64,000 nt of DNA, from assembly GCA_002686945.1 (NCBI GenBank), contig NYYZ01000029.1, forward strand, positions 124,001 to 188,000. The letters are read 5' to 3'. Numbering within the stretch: the first letter of the stretch is position 1; every line of letters begins with the position of its first letter. The notes beneath the pieces were generated by a model. It made no database searches. It was given only the letters and a program-made list of their open reading frames with translations, and had not been told where the DNA came from. The position numbers were made by a program, and so were the translations under genes. The DNA is from Planctomycetota bacterium. GTDB lineage: Bacteria; Planctomycetota; UBA1135; GCA-002686595. Positions 35,007 to 44,143 of this stretch are shown here, one piece after another.

Positions 35007-35768
35007 CTAGTGCCCTACTGCCAGGCGCCGGGCCAGCATGTCCCCCAAGACTCCCGTGGCGTTGATCTTCGCCATTGTACTGCGGTAGTCGTAAGGCACG
35101 CGATACCAGGTAACTGCATCGTCTTCCAAGACCAGGTAGCAGGCTCGATTGTCCCCATCTCGAGGCTGGCCCACTGAACCTACATTGAATATGTAGGGGC
35201 CGTCCTCCCCGAATTGGAAACGCAGGCTTGTCTCACCCTCCAATCCTGTCCAACGCAACTTGGAATCAAATACGCCCGGATAATGGGTGTGTCCTACAAA
35301 ACAGGTTCCTTTGAGCACTGCAAAAATCCCCTCGAGCTTCTGACGGTTCAACATGGCATCGGTGGAGAGCACATACTCGCGCACGGGATCCCGGGGAGAG
35401 GCGTGATAGAAATAGAAACCCCCTTCCTCGTACTCAGGCTTCAGGCCAGTCAACCAAGACCAGCGGGACCGATGACCGGGTCCGTGGTACCAGCGAGGCT
35501 TCAGGCAGCGACGGGTCCAGTCCACCGCCTCGCGAGCATGGGGGTTGAAATCCTGGGCGCCCATCACCAAGGCCTCATCGTGATTGCCCAGCAAACAAAA
35601 ACGCGCCTCTTGGCGCACCAGGTCCACACAAGCCACGGGATCGGGTCCATAGCCCACAACGTCCCCAAGGCAACCAATGTCGCTGATCCCCAGGTCCTCG
35701 ATGTGAGTCAGTACTGCAGTCAGAGCTTCCAGATTGGAGTGCAGGTCACTGATCAGGGCAAGGCGCAT
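35007..35768 (-). CDS. Calcineurin-like metallophosphoesterase (YfcE/MJ0936 type)
   Basis: This 253-residue protein has the dimetal motifs of the calcineurin superfamily: ALISDLHSNLEAL at the N-terminus, GDVVGYGPDP near residue 38, GNHDEALV near 62, a His in FYFYHASPRDP near 120, and CFVGHTHYPGVF near 157. Such small proteins hydrolyse phosphodiesters or phosphoprotein substrates; the actual substrate is unknown. ATG at 35768 is preceded by AGGA and follows the upstream stop by two bases. The TTG at 35774 would overlap that stop and is less likely. It is coupled to the DHH phosphoesterase gene. Confidence 0.88.
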   Translation of the reverse strand: MRLALISDLHSNLEALTAVLTHIEDLGISDIGCLGDVVGYGPDPVACVDLVRQEARFCLLGNHDEALVMGAQDFNPHAREAVDWTRRCLKPRWYHGPGHRSRWSWLTGLKPEYEEGGFYFYHASPRDPVREYVLSTDAMLNRQKLEGIFAVLKGTCFVGHTHYPGVFDSKLRWTGLEGETSLRFQFGEDGPYIFNVGSVGQPRDGDNRACYLVLEDDAVTWYRVPYDYRSTMAKINATGVLGDMLARRLAVGH

Positions 35769-35770
35769 GG

Positions 35771-36766
35771 TCAATCCTCAAGGTTTCCCAGGGCAGCACG
35801 CAGCACCCTTTGACTGGCTTCTTTCAGGCTGCCCTTGATGGTGGCCCCCGCTGCCTTGCGGTGACCGCCGCCTCCGAACGTACTGGCCAGGGCTGCCACA
35901 TCATAAGTGGTCTTGCTGCGGGCACTCAATTTGCAAAGCCCCGGTCGCACTTCCCGCACGAAGACCACGACTTCAATTGTACCCACCGAGCGCACCACAT
36001 CGAGGGCGTCGTCGGTGTCCAGTTCATGTACCTTGCCCTGAGGATTGAGAGGCAGAGTCAAGAGGGCCAGCCGCCCGTCGGCATGAAACTCCGTACTGGT
36101 CAACAACTTGCCGAGTTCGTTGGGATGGGTTTCGGGTCTGCGCTGGAAGAGATCCATGTACTGCTTGGAAACATCAATCCCCAGTCCCACCAATGAGGCA
36201 GCCAGTGCCAGGGTCTCGGCATCGGTGTTGCTGTACTTGAACCAACCCGTGTCAGTGACGAGAGACGCAAAAATCCCTCTGGCAGCGATATCATCAAGGG
36301 GCACACCCAATTCATTCGCAACGCGCGCCACCAGCAGTCCGGTTGAACTTGCAGTGACATCGTGAAAACTAGCGTCCCACCAACGATCCAGGGGCTTGAT
36401 GTGATGATCAATCACCATCTTCTTGCTGCCCGCCTCTTCAAAACGCTTACTCAATGCTCCAGTGCGCGAGAGTTCAGAACAGTCGAGCAGGATCAAGAGG
36501 TCGTGGGGCGGAATTGGGCCGCCCTGATCAACACCGAAATCCACTGCTCGGGACAGGACACCAAAACGCAACTCCGGCGGGTCGGGGTTGAGAATGGCAA
36601 CCTGCTTGCCCAAGGCCTCAAGCACACGAGAAATGGCCGCCTGGGCGCCAATGCAATCCCCATCAGGGCGCTCGTGCCCAGTCAGGAGTACGCGCTGAGC
36701 CCCCTTGAGGGTCTCGATCGCATGGATCTGCTCGGGGTCCAGAACTGGGTGAATGCTTGATTCCAT
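35771..36766 (-). CDS. DHH-family phosphoesterase (NrnA-like nanoRNase/pAp phosphatase)
   Basis: This 331-residue protein has the DHH domain (VLLTGHERPDGDCIGAQAA near residue 28, LLILLDCSE near 90, VIDHHIKPLDRWWD near 117, the signature DHH) and the DHHA1 domain with TFGGGGHRKAAGATI near residue 300. The layout equals NrnA, which degrades short oligoribonucleotides (2-5 nt) from the 5' end and dephosphorylates pAp. The family also includes c-di-AMP-related phosphodiesterases, but no extra sensor domain is present here, so NrnA is the better guess. It sits immediately upstream of a metallophosphatase gene, suggesting joint nucleotide turnover. Confidence 0.9.
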   Translation of the reverse strand: MESSIHPVLDPEQIHAIETLKGAQRVLLTGHERPDGDCIGAQAAISRVLEALGKQVAILNPDPPELRFGVLSRAVDFGVDQGGPIPPHDLLILLDCSELSRTGALSKRFEEAGSKKMVIDHHIKPLDRWWDASFHDVTASSTGLLVARVANELGVPLDDIAARGIFASLVTDTGWFKYSNTDAETLALAASLVGLGIDVSKQYMDLFQRRPETHPNELGKLLTSTEFHADGRLALLTLPLNPQGKVHELDTDDALDVVRSVGTIEVVVFVREVRPGLCKLSARSKTTYDVAALASTFGGGGHRKAAGATIKGSLKEASQRVLRAALGNLED

Positions 36767-36812
36767 CCCCAGAGGATAGCAGCCCGAAGGAGTCGATGAG
36801 ACCTGGAAGCTC

Positions 36813-38030
36813 TCAGTCCCCGGGACAAACCTCGCGGCCAGCCACCAGCACCCGTCTCACTGCGGGCAACGATCCGGTCAATGCTTCGAGCGCCCCGGAC
36901 TTCGAACGGGGTGTCAGATCCCATTGGACCAGATCTGCCAGAAAGCCCTTGGCAACCCTGCCGAGCCGCTGGGACCAGCCCAGGCAATGGGCGCCACCCT
37001 CGGTAGCCATGGTCCAGATCTCAGAAGGATCGAGGTCAGAGCAAGCTACACGCATGCGCGCCATCTCCGCGCGCATGTCCAGATCCCAATTGCTTGCCCT
37101 GGAATCGGTACCCAGGGCAAGGACAACTCCCGCATCCAGCCAAGAGCACGCATCAAAGCTCGAGCGCCGAAAGAACCTGTGGCTCTGAGGACAGTGCACC
37201 ACCGCTGCACCCGCGCGGGCGATGGTTTCGATGCCAGCCGCGCTGACACGATTGCAATGCACCAGCGCAGTGCGCCTCGCGAGCAGGCCCGTCCGCTCCA
37301 GATGATCGAGGGAGCTAAGACCCGGACTCGCGGGCAAGATCCTGGCCAGCGGGCCACTTCCACGCCGCATCCACTGATCCTCCGCCAGACTCTCGGCGAA
37401 GTGAATCGAGATGGGCACCCGGCGTCGACTCGCCTGGCGGGCCAGCGCCCGACCCAGAGCCGGTGACACGGTATAGGGTGCGTGAGGAGCCAGGCCAAAA
37501 GCTAGAGTCTGTGTCCCACGCCTGGGAGCCCGGGCAAAGCGAAGCGCAGCACTGGTGCGCTTGGGGTCCCAGGCATCAAGGGCCTCGCGCCAGATCCGGG
37601 TACGCATGGGATGGGCAGCGAGCACCCCTGTTGCCAGCCCCAGTGAGTCATTGTCCCCCAACGCAGTGGTGCCCGTGGCCAACAGGCGGTCGGCTCCACG
37701 ACGCAAACCCCTCTGCAAATCAGCCCGTTTGATCCCCGCCCGTGCTTGCATCAAGGCCGCAACCCAAGGGGCAAAGGGCAGTCGAGGAACCACCCCTTCC
37801 AATGCGGTCAACTCCAGGTGCGCATGAGCATTGACCAGGCCAGCACTCCAGAGCCCGGGTCCCTTGTCCTCAAGCGCGGCATCCCACCGCCGAGCAAGGC
37901 GTCGCGCGGCGGACAAAGATGGAGCGACTTCCAGGATTCTGGCTCCGCGCACCAAGATCCCCGCACCCTTCAGAAATGAATCTCCCTGGCAGAGCACCTG
38001 GCGCACCAGAATCATCTTGGTGCTGAGCAT
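36813..38030 (-). CDS. Amidohydrolase-superfamily deaminase (aminofutalosine/SAH deaminase-like)
   Basis: This 405-residue protein has all amidohydrolase metal motifs: NAHAHLELTAL (HxH, near residue 66), SIHFAESLAED near 206, HCNRVSAAGI near 253 and ALGTDSRASNWDL near 303. The HAHLE and GTDSxASN patterns match the deaminase branch that includes S-adenosylhomocysteine/adenosine deaminase and the menaquinone-pathway aminofutalosine deaminase (MqnX). No other futalosine-pathway gene is visible, so the substrate is open. ATG at 38030 has a strong GGGAGGAG three bases upstream, which supports this start. Confidence 0.85.
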   Translation of the reverse strand: MLSTKMILVRQVLCQGDSFLKGAGILVRGARILEVAPSLSAARRLARRWDAALEDKGPGLWSAGLVNAHAHLELTALEGVVPRLPFAPWVAALMQARAGIKRADLQRGLRRGADRLLATGTTALGDNDSLGLATGVLAAHPMRTRIWREALDAWDPKRTSAALRFARAPRRGTQTLAFGLAPHAPYTVSPALGRALARQASRRRVPISIHFAESLAEDQWMRRGSGPLARILPASPGLSSLDHLERTGLLARRTALVHCNRVSAAGIETIARAGAAVVHCPQSHRFFRRSSFDACSWLDAGVVLALGTDSRASNWDLDMRAEMARMRVACSDLDPSEIWTMATEGGAHCLGWSQRLGRVAKGFLADLVQWDLTPRSKSGALEALTGSLPAVRRVLVAGREVCPGD

Positions 38031-38033
38031 GCT

Positions 38034-38041
38034 CTCCTCCC
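38034..38041 (-). promoter_or_regulatory. Strong ribosome binding site of the amidohydrolase gene
   Basis: GGGAGGAG on the minus strand lies three bases before ATG at 38030 and fixes that start. Strong sites of this kind are rare in this window. Confidence 0.65.
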
Positions 38042-38151
38042 ACGGAACGCTGGGCTCCGAGCCTTCCCAATCATGAACTGCTGAGCGCCCGCCTGGAAGC
38101 CAGGCTCGTGCTCCCTCAAAATGAGCTGCCCAGCCACAGGTCCGCGCGCGA

Positions 38152-41100
38152 TCAGTTCGGGTCGCTCATGATGTAGAGGCCAGTCACACCTGCCACCTTC
38201 AAGCGGCAGAACAACCCGTTTACGTCCACCGAGCCATCAGGCAGGTTGATCGTGTGATCGAACAAGACCGTGTAACGGATCATATTGGGCGTAGGCTTGC
38301 CGAACTGCGCCGCCCAGTCATTGAGCAGAGCAGGGTGATCCACCCAGGGGGAAACAGAGCCCGGCACGATCGGCGAATGAACACCTGTCAGAGTCAGGTT
38401 GCAGGGATCATTGTGAATGTCACCGTCGGTGTCCGAGTGATTCAAGTCTAGACCCGTCATGGCTCGCGCACCCTGAAAACGAACCACGATGGGTGCATTT
38501 TCGGCACCCTCACCGAACGGGCCGAGTTCCGTACCAAAGAAATCTTCCCAGGAGATACCACCAAGCTGGTTGTCCACATCGGCCGCCACGTCGATACCAC
38601 GGAATGGGATCGACACCGTCGGACCAGCATCCGAAATGTAGAGCACATTCATGTTCCAGGCCATCTCAGCGGGATCTGTGTTGATGCCGTCATCATCACG
38701 GAAGTTCAGAGCAAAGAAGTTGCCAGGAGGCCGGATCCAACAGGACACTGAGCCACTGAGTGAATCCGGACGGCGACGAGGAGCCGCAATCGGAGAGTTG
38801 ACTCCCAGCCAATTGAGGCTCTGCGGATCGAGAGGGTCTTCAGGAAGAATCCGGTTGGCCAGACCAAGGTGGGTCAGATTGCCCGTATCGTCCTCGATCC
38901 AGATCAGACCTGCACCCCCATCACCGCCTGCACTGGCGCTGAATCCAGCTGCTCCGCCCAGACCGCCGGAGACATCCAAACGACCCGGGTTCGGCTGGCC
39001 TGCACCAGGCGCTGATCCCAAGCTGATCACAGGGGCCTGCAGTCGCAGGACACCACCGGAACCTCCACCACCAGGCATACCGAACTGATAGTAGTCACCC
39101 GGGGAGCCCGGAATTGAACTGCCACCAATTCCACCAGAAGCATCGATCCGGCCGTTGACCGTAATGGCCCTTCCGCTGGTCAACTGCAGGGCACCACCAC
39201 CAAAGCCACCGCGAGATCCGGAGTGGTCGTGCCAAGAATAGAACGTGGATGAAATGCCCACACAAGCCCAGGTGCTGGAATCGTTGTAGCCGCTCACGCC
39301 CGTCCGATAGGGATGGTTGCCTCCACCGCCGCCGCCAGAACCGCCACGCAGGTAAGCAGGGAAGTCCACAGGGTTGGCACCACCCACAAACCAATCCAAC
39401 TTGCGCTTGATATAGCCCAGGTTGTCGACGTTCGGAGCGGCGAGCAGCACCTCACCCGAATTGCCGCCCACGGGGTTGTCCGGGGGATTGTTTGAGAATG
39501 AAACATTCGGGAACTGCGCAGTGGGCTCCTCCGAGAGGGAAACGCCAGTAGTTCCGTCAATGGAATAGGCCCCACCCGATCCAACCCGACCGATGGTCAG
39601 GGAGACGCAACGCATGTCATTGCCGTACTCAGGCAGCAATTGCAAGTTGAACCAGATATCGGTTTCCGGGTTGGCCTCGGTGCCAGTGGTCACATTTCCA
39701 TTTCCATAATTGGCCGGATGGCGATTTGCCCCCAAGCCTTCTGCGATGGCTTGCAGGCCGAAGGTGCGCCCGATGCCCTGCCCAGAGCGGCCATTCGTTA
39801 CGGCTCCCGGATTGGCAATTGCATCACTGAGGGGGTCATTCGCCCCGAGGCCCAGCATAGATGCCCCGCTGAAGTCGTAACGATCGGCTCCCAGGCCCCC
39901 ATCGCCACCATTGGCAGCGTTGATTGGGGTGACCATGCCATTGAGTTCCCAGAACGTGTCGCTCAAGGGGTCTACCCCGGGCTCGATCGGGTTGGTCGAG
40001 ACCGAGCCCGCAATCGCCGTGTATTGATGGACCGGGGTGGGCAGGGGAGAGTTGTCCAGATCGAAGTAATCCAGTTCGATTTCGTGAAACACCACATCGC
40101 CCACAGCATAGTCCGAACCCGAATCCCAATCGGGTTGCACGGTCTTGGCGGTCTGTGAGTTGTGAGCCGCGGGAGTCGCACCGGACATGTTGATAATGCC
40201 ACCAGCCTCGATGTCCACAGGGCCACGGGAGTAGACGCGCGCAGGGGTCTTGCCCACGATACGCAGGGATCCACCGGTCTGAATGCGAATGCGGCTGAAC
40301 TCAAATCCGGACCCAGGGATCAAGCTCCCCAGATTGAGGGGATCTTCCACCATGCCAGTCACCAGGATCTCGTCCGGGAAGCCACCAAGGGTGCCATTCG
40401 GCGGACCACCGGTCAGGGAACTGTCCACGTTGCCGATCAGGTCCATGGGTCGACCCACTAGAGGGAAGACCTGATAGTCCGAGTTCAGCTCAATTGTCTC
40501 GCCCTGCTCGATCAGCAATTCCCCGAGACGACCCGAACCGCCGCCGCTGCCGCGACTCAGCTGTCCTCCGCCCCAGACACCACTGGATCGCCGATAGTCT
40601 TCATTGGAATCCTCATCAGGTCCGGCGATTAGAAAATCCTCTCCACCGACTTGAGGAATCACCAGTTCGCCGAACTCCACAAATTCCGGCGTAAAACTGT
40701 GCAACCCCCCGCCATTTTCAAGAGTCACCCCATTTCCAACCAAGTCGACCACGGCTGCGGGAATGCTGACGGTCACCAGGCGAGGCAGAGCCCCGATTCC
40801 CGAGGAAGGCAGGTCCAGGTCAGGCTGGAAGACCACATAGGTCTCGAGATTGGCAATGTCCACGAAGGCCTGAAAGAGGGGGTCCGAGGTGAAACCCGGA
40901 TCAAGAGTGGGCAGAGGAGAACCATAACTTCCCCCGATGATCGTACGGTCAGCGGTAGAGGTGTCTCCGTCCTGATCCACTTCCACACGGATAAAGGGCG
41001 CACTACCCGTCTGGGGATTGACCACCGAGGCCAGGTTCATGATGTCATTGAAGCGAACACGAATGCGGCTCCCACTCCAGACATCAACGAGGTCCTCGGG

Positions 41101-41736
41101 TCCGTTGACCAACTGATTGCGCAGCAGAATCGGATCGCCATTTGGATCGACGCCAGTCTTGACATCCGCATAGATCGCCGCTGAGGGCGAGCCCGGGACC
41201 GGGTCCACGATGCCTTCGGATGTAATCACCGAACAGAGCAGTCTGTTCTGGTTGGGTCGGCCGGAGATGCTGCGGATGTAAGGCGGTGGATCGTTTTGCA
41301 GGACTCCGGAAATCGTCACCTGATAGGTGCGGTCCGGCAGCAAAGCAAAACTCGGGTTGCCGTTGATGTCAAAGCTCAGGGATGGACGGAAGATCAGACG
41401 CCTCGGATCCGTAGGATCTGTGGTGAAAGTGCCCTGGGGTGTGGTGCCCGTGGATGCGTCCACAACCCTGAACGACGCTGAGTTGATGCTCACCAGATCG
41501 ATCTGTTCTGAGAAAAGGACCGAAATCTCCTGGTTCTGATAGGTGTTGCCAATCGAGCAGGAGACCTGATCGCCGCCACTGGGGTCATCGCCAACCCCGC
41601 TGGAGCAGCCCAAGGAGCAGGACACGATGTAGAGGTTGCCTGTTGCGGTGGCATTGCTGACGGAACCGTCACAAGAGCCAAGAATGAGGACTGCGCCGAT
41701 GCCGGCAGCACTGATGAGGGGTTGAAGGAGCTTCAT
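38152..41736 (-). CDS. Giant surface lipoprotein with Ig-like and Gly-rich beta domains
   Basis: ATG at 41736 gives 1,194 residues with a lipoprotein signal (lipobox LILGSC near residue 20); the frame runs further upstream, but that part has no signal or motif. Residues about 50-300 contain SbsA/Big_5-like Ig domains (FSEQIDLVSINSASFRV, VRFNDIMNLASV). A central part starting with RIQTGGSLRIVGK shows repeated short beta-strands followed by very Gly-rich stretches (for example AYLRGGSGGGGGGNHPY and SGGIGGSSIPG). The C-terminus (about 1000-1194) looks like a further beta-sandwich. It shares this plan with the lipoproteins encoded at 53316 and 55208. No enzyme domain is seen; a structural or adhesive role on the cell surface is inferred. 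Confidence 0.8.
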   Translation of the reverse strand: MKLLQPLISAAGIGAVLILGSCDGSVSNATATGNLYIVSCSLGCSSGVGDDPSGGDQVSCSIGNTYQNQEISVLFSEQIDLVSINSASFRVVDASTGTTPQGTFTTDPTDPRRLIFRPSLSFDINGNPSFALLPDRTYQVTISGVLQNDPPPYIRSISGRPNQNRLLCSVITSEGIVDPVPGSPSAAIYADVKTGVDPNGDPILLRNQLVNGPEDLVDVWSGSRIRVRFNDIMNLASVVNPQTGSAPFIRVEVDQDGDTSTADRTIIGGSYGSPLPTLDPGFTSDPLFQAFVDIANLETYVVFQPDLDLPSSGIGALPRLVTVSIPAAVVDLVGNGVTLENGGGLHSFTPEFVEFGELVIPQVGGEDFLIAGPDEDSNEDYRRSSGVWGGGQLSRGSGGGSGRLGELLIEQGETIELNSDYQVFPLVGRPMDLIGNVDSSLTGGPPNGTLGGFPDEILVTGMVEDPLNLGSLIPGSGFEFSRIRIQTGGSLRIVGKTPARVYSRGPVDIEAGGIINMSGATPAAHNSQTAKTVQPDWDSGSDYAVGDVVFHEIELDYFDLDNSPLPTPVHQYTAIAGSVSTNPIEPGVDPLSDTFWELNGMVTPINAANGGDGGLGADRYDFSGASMLGLGANDPLSDAIANPGAVTNGRSGQGIGRTFGLQAIAEGLGANRHPANYGNGNVTTGTEANPETDIWFNLQLLPEYGNDMRCVSLTIGRVGSGGAYSIDGTTGVSLSEEPTAQFPNVSFSNNPPDNPVGGNSGEVLLAAPNVDNLGYIKRKLDWFVGGANPVDFPAYLRGGSGGGGGGNHPYRTGVSGYNDSSTWACVGISSTFYSWHDHSGSRGGFGGGALQLTSGRAITVNGRIDASGGIGGSSIPGSPGDYYQFGMPGGGGSGGVLRLQAPVISLGSAPGAGQPNPGRLDVSGGLGGAAGFSASAGGDGGAGLIWIEDDTGNLTHLGLANRILPEDPLDPQSLNWLGVNSPIAAPRRRPDSLSGSVSCWIRPPGNFFALNFRDDDGINTDPAEMAWNMNVLYISDAGPTVSIPFRGIDVAADVDNQLGGISWEDFFGTELGPFGEGAENAPIVVRFQGARAMTGLDLNHSDTDGDIHNDPCNLTLTGVHSPIVPGSVSPWVDHPALLNDWAAQFGKPTPNMIRYTVLFDHTINLPDGSVDVNGLFCRLKVAGVTGLYIMSDPN

Positions 41737-42221
41737 GCTTCCAATGGGGCCACGCCGCCCGCTGGCGGAGGGGTCTTGTTGGGGGGCCGAGGAGGGGTCA
41801 GGGGGGGTGGCCAACCTGCTGGGGGGCTCAGGAATATACTCACGAGGTGGGATTGGTTGCCAAACGAATCGGAAGAACTCAGGGCCAGGACTCTCCCATG
41901 GCCCGGAGCTTGCTGGCTCTGGGGAGAAAAAAGCCCCAACAGGACCGCTGCTGGAGCCAACTTCCCTCGTAGCGGGGGGTAGCACCCGCCAGGACGGGCC
42001 CCTTGCGCTAGAATCCCAGGACACCGTGACTTGCCTGCAGATGCGAACACCCTTGAGGCGCGTCCCAGACCGTCCCAGGGGCTGGAATAGCCCGGTCCAG
42101 AATAATCCAGCCCTAGTCCGCGACCCCAATTGCTGAGCAAGATATCCATTCTGAGTGGCCTCAAGGTGCTCCTGACGCCTCAAAACCCGTGCCAGCCACC
42201 GGATCCCTGCCCCACCTGCCA
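41737..42221. other. Non-coding region, divergent between two lipoprotein genes
   Basis: These 485 bases hold no convincing gene: frames on both strands are open by composition but show no family pattern, signal peptide or consistent start. G-tracts dominate 41760-41830. An 8-bp inverted repeat (gggctgga at 42079-42086 and tccagccc at 42106-42113, spacer 19) lies about 110 bases before the plus-strand lipoprotein gene. The region should contain both divergent promoters. Confidence 0.45.
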
Positions 42222-43286
42222 ATGCAGCCCCGCCCGAGAATTCCACTCCCAAGCCTCCCCACCGCACAGGGAAACCGAGCGGCAACGCACACACACCCGA
42301 GGCAAACGGGCACCCCAACCTGCCCCCAGGCCGCGCTCCTGCTGTGCTTCCTGGCCCTGACACCTGCTGCATGCGATCAGCCCTCAACCTCCATCGAGGT
42401 AGAAGGACAAGTGACCAGAGACGAGTGGGGCATCCCCCTCGATGCTCCGGTTTCCACGGCCTCCCGCGAGCAGATCGGTCTATTGATCCAGCAGTTCCGC
42501 CCTCTGGACGCGACCCTCACAAGCGATCACCACGACCGCTGGCTCGCTGACCAGCGTTCACGCATCGATCGAGTCATCTCCCAGGGCGAAGGAGCCGGCA
42601 ATGCAGCCCTGCACGCTTACACCGGTGCCGCCGAGGAACCCTACCTGGTGCGCCGCGCACTCTTGTGGACTGGTGGGCTGGCGGCACCAGAAAACGCACG
42701 CGAGTTACTGCACAACCTGTTCATCTCCTACGGCTCCCCCATCGCCGACCGGACAGAAGCCGCCCTGGTCTTGTCCCTGACTTCCCCGCGACTGTTCTTC
42801 TCGGATGCGAAACCGATCCTCGAACGCACCAAAGTCAAACGCCAGACCCTGCCAGACGATGAGTTTCTGGTGCGTGGCTGGATCAACGCCTGTCTCAAGA
42901 CTGGTGAGTCCCCGGTACCCATGCTCGCCCAAGTCGCAACCAATCTGCGGCTGGACCCTCCAGCCCGCTGGCAAGCGGCCAAGCGCATGCGCGAGTTCCC
43001 CCTGGAGCCAATTGGACAAAGAGCACTGGAATCCTGTCTGGTCGAGTCCAGCGGAGATGGCTACTTGCGCCGAATGTCGGCTCAGTCCCTGCGTGAGCTA
43101 TTGCCCTCGGAAACCGCCTGCGCATTGTTTGCCGAGGTGGCGCGGCGCGAAGCAGACAGCAACTTCCGCGCATTCTTGCTCGACATGATGCAACGCAACT
43201 GCCGAGGACTCTTGCTGGATTCCGAAGGACTGATCAAGGATCCCGATCCGCTTCCAAACCTGAGCGGGGAACAAGACGGCCAATGA
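42222..43286 (+). CDS. Probable HEAT-like-repeat lipoprotein
   Basis: The frame is open from 42189. ATG at 42222 gives 354 residues but leaves about 34 polar residues before a hydrophobic segment ending in the lipobox-like LTPAAC, so the true start may be a later non-ATG codon. The mature part is almost wholly alpha-helical with a repeating pattern of 30-40 residue helical pairs (for example EEPYLVRRALLWTGGLAAPE and DGYLRRMSAQSLRELLPSE), typical of HEAT/ARM-like scaffolds. No catalytic motif is visible. Its stop overlaps the tatD start by four bases. The role is unknown. Confidence 0.65.
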   Translation: MQPRPRIPLPSLPTAQGNRAATHTHPRQTGTPTCPQAALLLCFLALTPAACDQPSTSIEVEGQVTRDEWGIPLDAPVSTASREQIGLLIQQFRPLDATLTSDHHDRWLADQRSRIDRVISQGEGAGNAALHAYTGAAEEPYLVRRALLWTGGLAAPENARELLHNLFISYGSPIADRTEAALVLSLTSPRLFFSDAKPILERTKVKRQTLPDDEFLVRGWINACLKTGESPVPMLAQVATNLRLDPPARWQAAKRMREFPLEPIGQRALESCLVESSGDGYLRRMSAQSLRELLPSETACALFAEVARREADSNFRAFLLDMMQRNCRGLLLDSEGLIKDPDPLPNLSGEQDGQ

Positions 43287-44050
43287 TCACCGACAGCCAT
43301 TGTCATCTGTACTGGAATTCGTTCCAACAAGACCTCGCGGAGACCCTCCAGCGCGCCCAAGAGCGAGGAGTCGAGCGCATGGTGGTGGTGGGCACCAACG
43401 TGGAAACCTCGACTCAGGCCAAGCAACTGGCTGAGGAACATGAGAACCTCTACGCTACCGCAGGCATCCACCCCCACGATACAGAGCAAACTGGCGAAGC
43501 AGAGCGAGCCGCCATCCGCGCCCTGGCCCAAGACCCCGGTTGCGTTGCCATTGGTGAGACCGGTCTCGACTGGTTCAAGGAGTACAGCCCGCGCGCGGCC
43601 CAGATCGACTCCTTTGGCTGGCACCTGGACCTGGCATGCGAGCTGGACAAGGCAGTCATCATTCACTGCCGAGACGCCCATCAGGAGACCGCCCGCATGG
43701 TCAAGGAGCACCCCCTACGCAGAGGCGTGATGCACTGCTACACCATGGGGCCTGAAGAACTTGAACCCTATCTTGCAGCGGGCTTCTGCATCTCGTTCTC
43801 GGGTGTAGTGACCTACCCACGCAACGAGAACAACCGCGAAGCGGTGCGGCAAGTCCCTCTGGATCGCATCCTGGTGGAAACCGATTGCCCCTTCCTTGCG
43901 CCACAGGGCTTTCGAGGCAAACGCAATGAACCGGCCCTGGTGGCCGAAGTCCTGGGCAAGGTCGCCGAACTCAAAGGCCTGAGCACCGAAGAAATGGCGC
44001 GCATCACAAGCGAGAACGCCGCTCAGCTGTTCGACCTCCCGCCGGTCTAG
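43283..44050 (+). CDS. tatD: TatD-family metal-dependent hydrolase
   Basis: This 255-residue protein matches TatD deoxyribonuclease/hydrolase size and motifs: DSHCHLYW at the N-terminus (HxH), AIGETGLDWF near residue 90, VIIHCRDAHQE near 127, GVMHCYTMG near 150, and VETDCPFLAPQGFRGKRNEP near 200. TatD proteins are Mg-dependent 3'-5' nucleases implicated in DNA repair and D-aminoacyl or RNA quality control, acting in the cytoplasm. The ATG sits in the stop of the lipoprotein gene (ATGA, 43283-43286). A perfect hairpin terminator follows 31 bases after the stop. Confidence 0.94.
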   Translation: MITDSHCHLYWNSFQQDLAETLQRAQERGVERMVVVGTNVETSTQAKQLAEEHENLYATAGIHPHDTEQTGEAERAAIRALAQDPGCVAIGETGLDWFKEYSPRAAQIDSFGWHLDLACELDKAVIIHCRDAHQETARMVKEHPLRRGVMHCYTMGPEELEPYLAAGFCISFSGVVTYPRNENNREAVRQVPLDRILVETDCPFLAPQGFRGKRNEPALVAEVLGKVAELKGLSTEEMARITSENAAQLFDLPPV

Positions 44051-44081
44051 ACAACAGCGCTCTCCCCTCCACCAATAGGAA

Positions 44082-44111
44082 GGGGCGCCTGCGGTAAACC
44101 GCAGGCGCCCC
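44082..44111. terminator. Perfect 13-bp hairpin between convergent tatD and pilin genes
   Basis: A perfect inverted repeat (44082-44094 and 44099-44111) with a 4-base TAAA loop and a very GC-rich stem lies between the convergent tatD (ends 44050) and pilin (ends 44144) genes. Neither side carries a long T-tract, so it may act as a bidirectional terminator, or as a 3' stabiliser of the pilin mRNA. Confidence 0.8.
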
Positions 44112-44143
44112 ACAAGCAAGAAGCAAGATACGCCGGATGGCGA

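Noticed and set aside
41737-42387. Upstream extension of the 1,194-residue lipoprotein frame
   Set aside because: The lipoprotein signal begins at ATG 41736; the extension would bury it and shows no domain.
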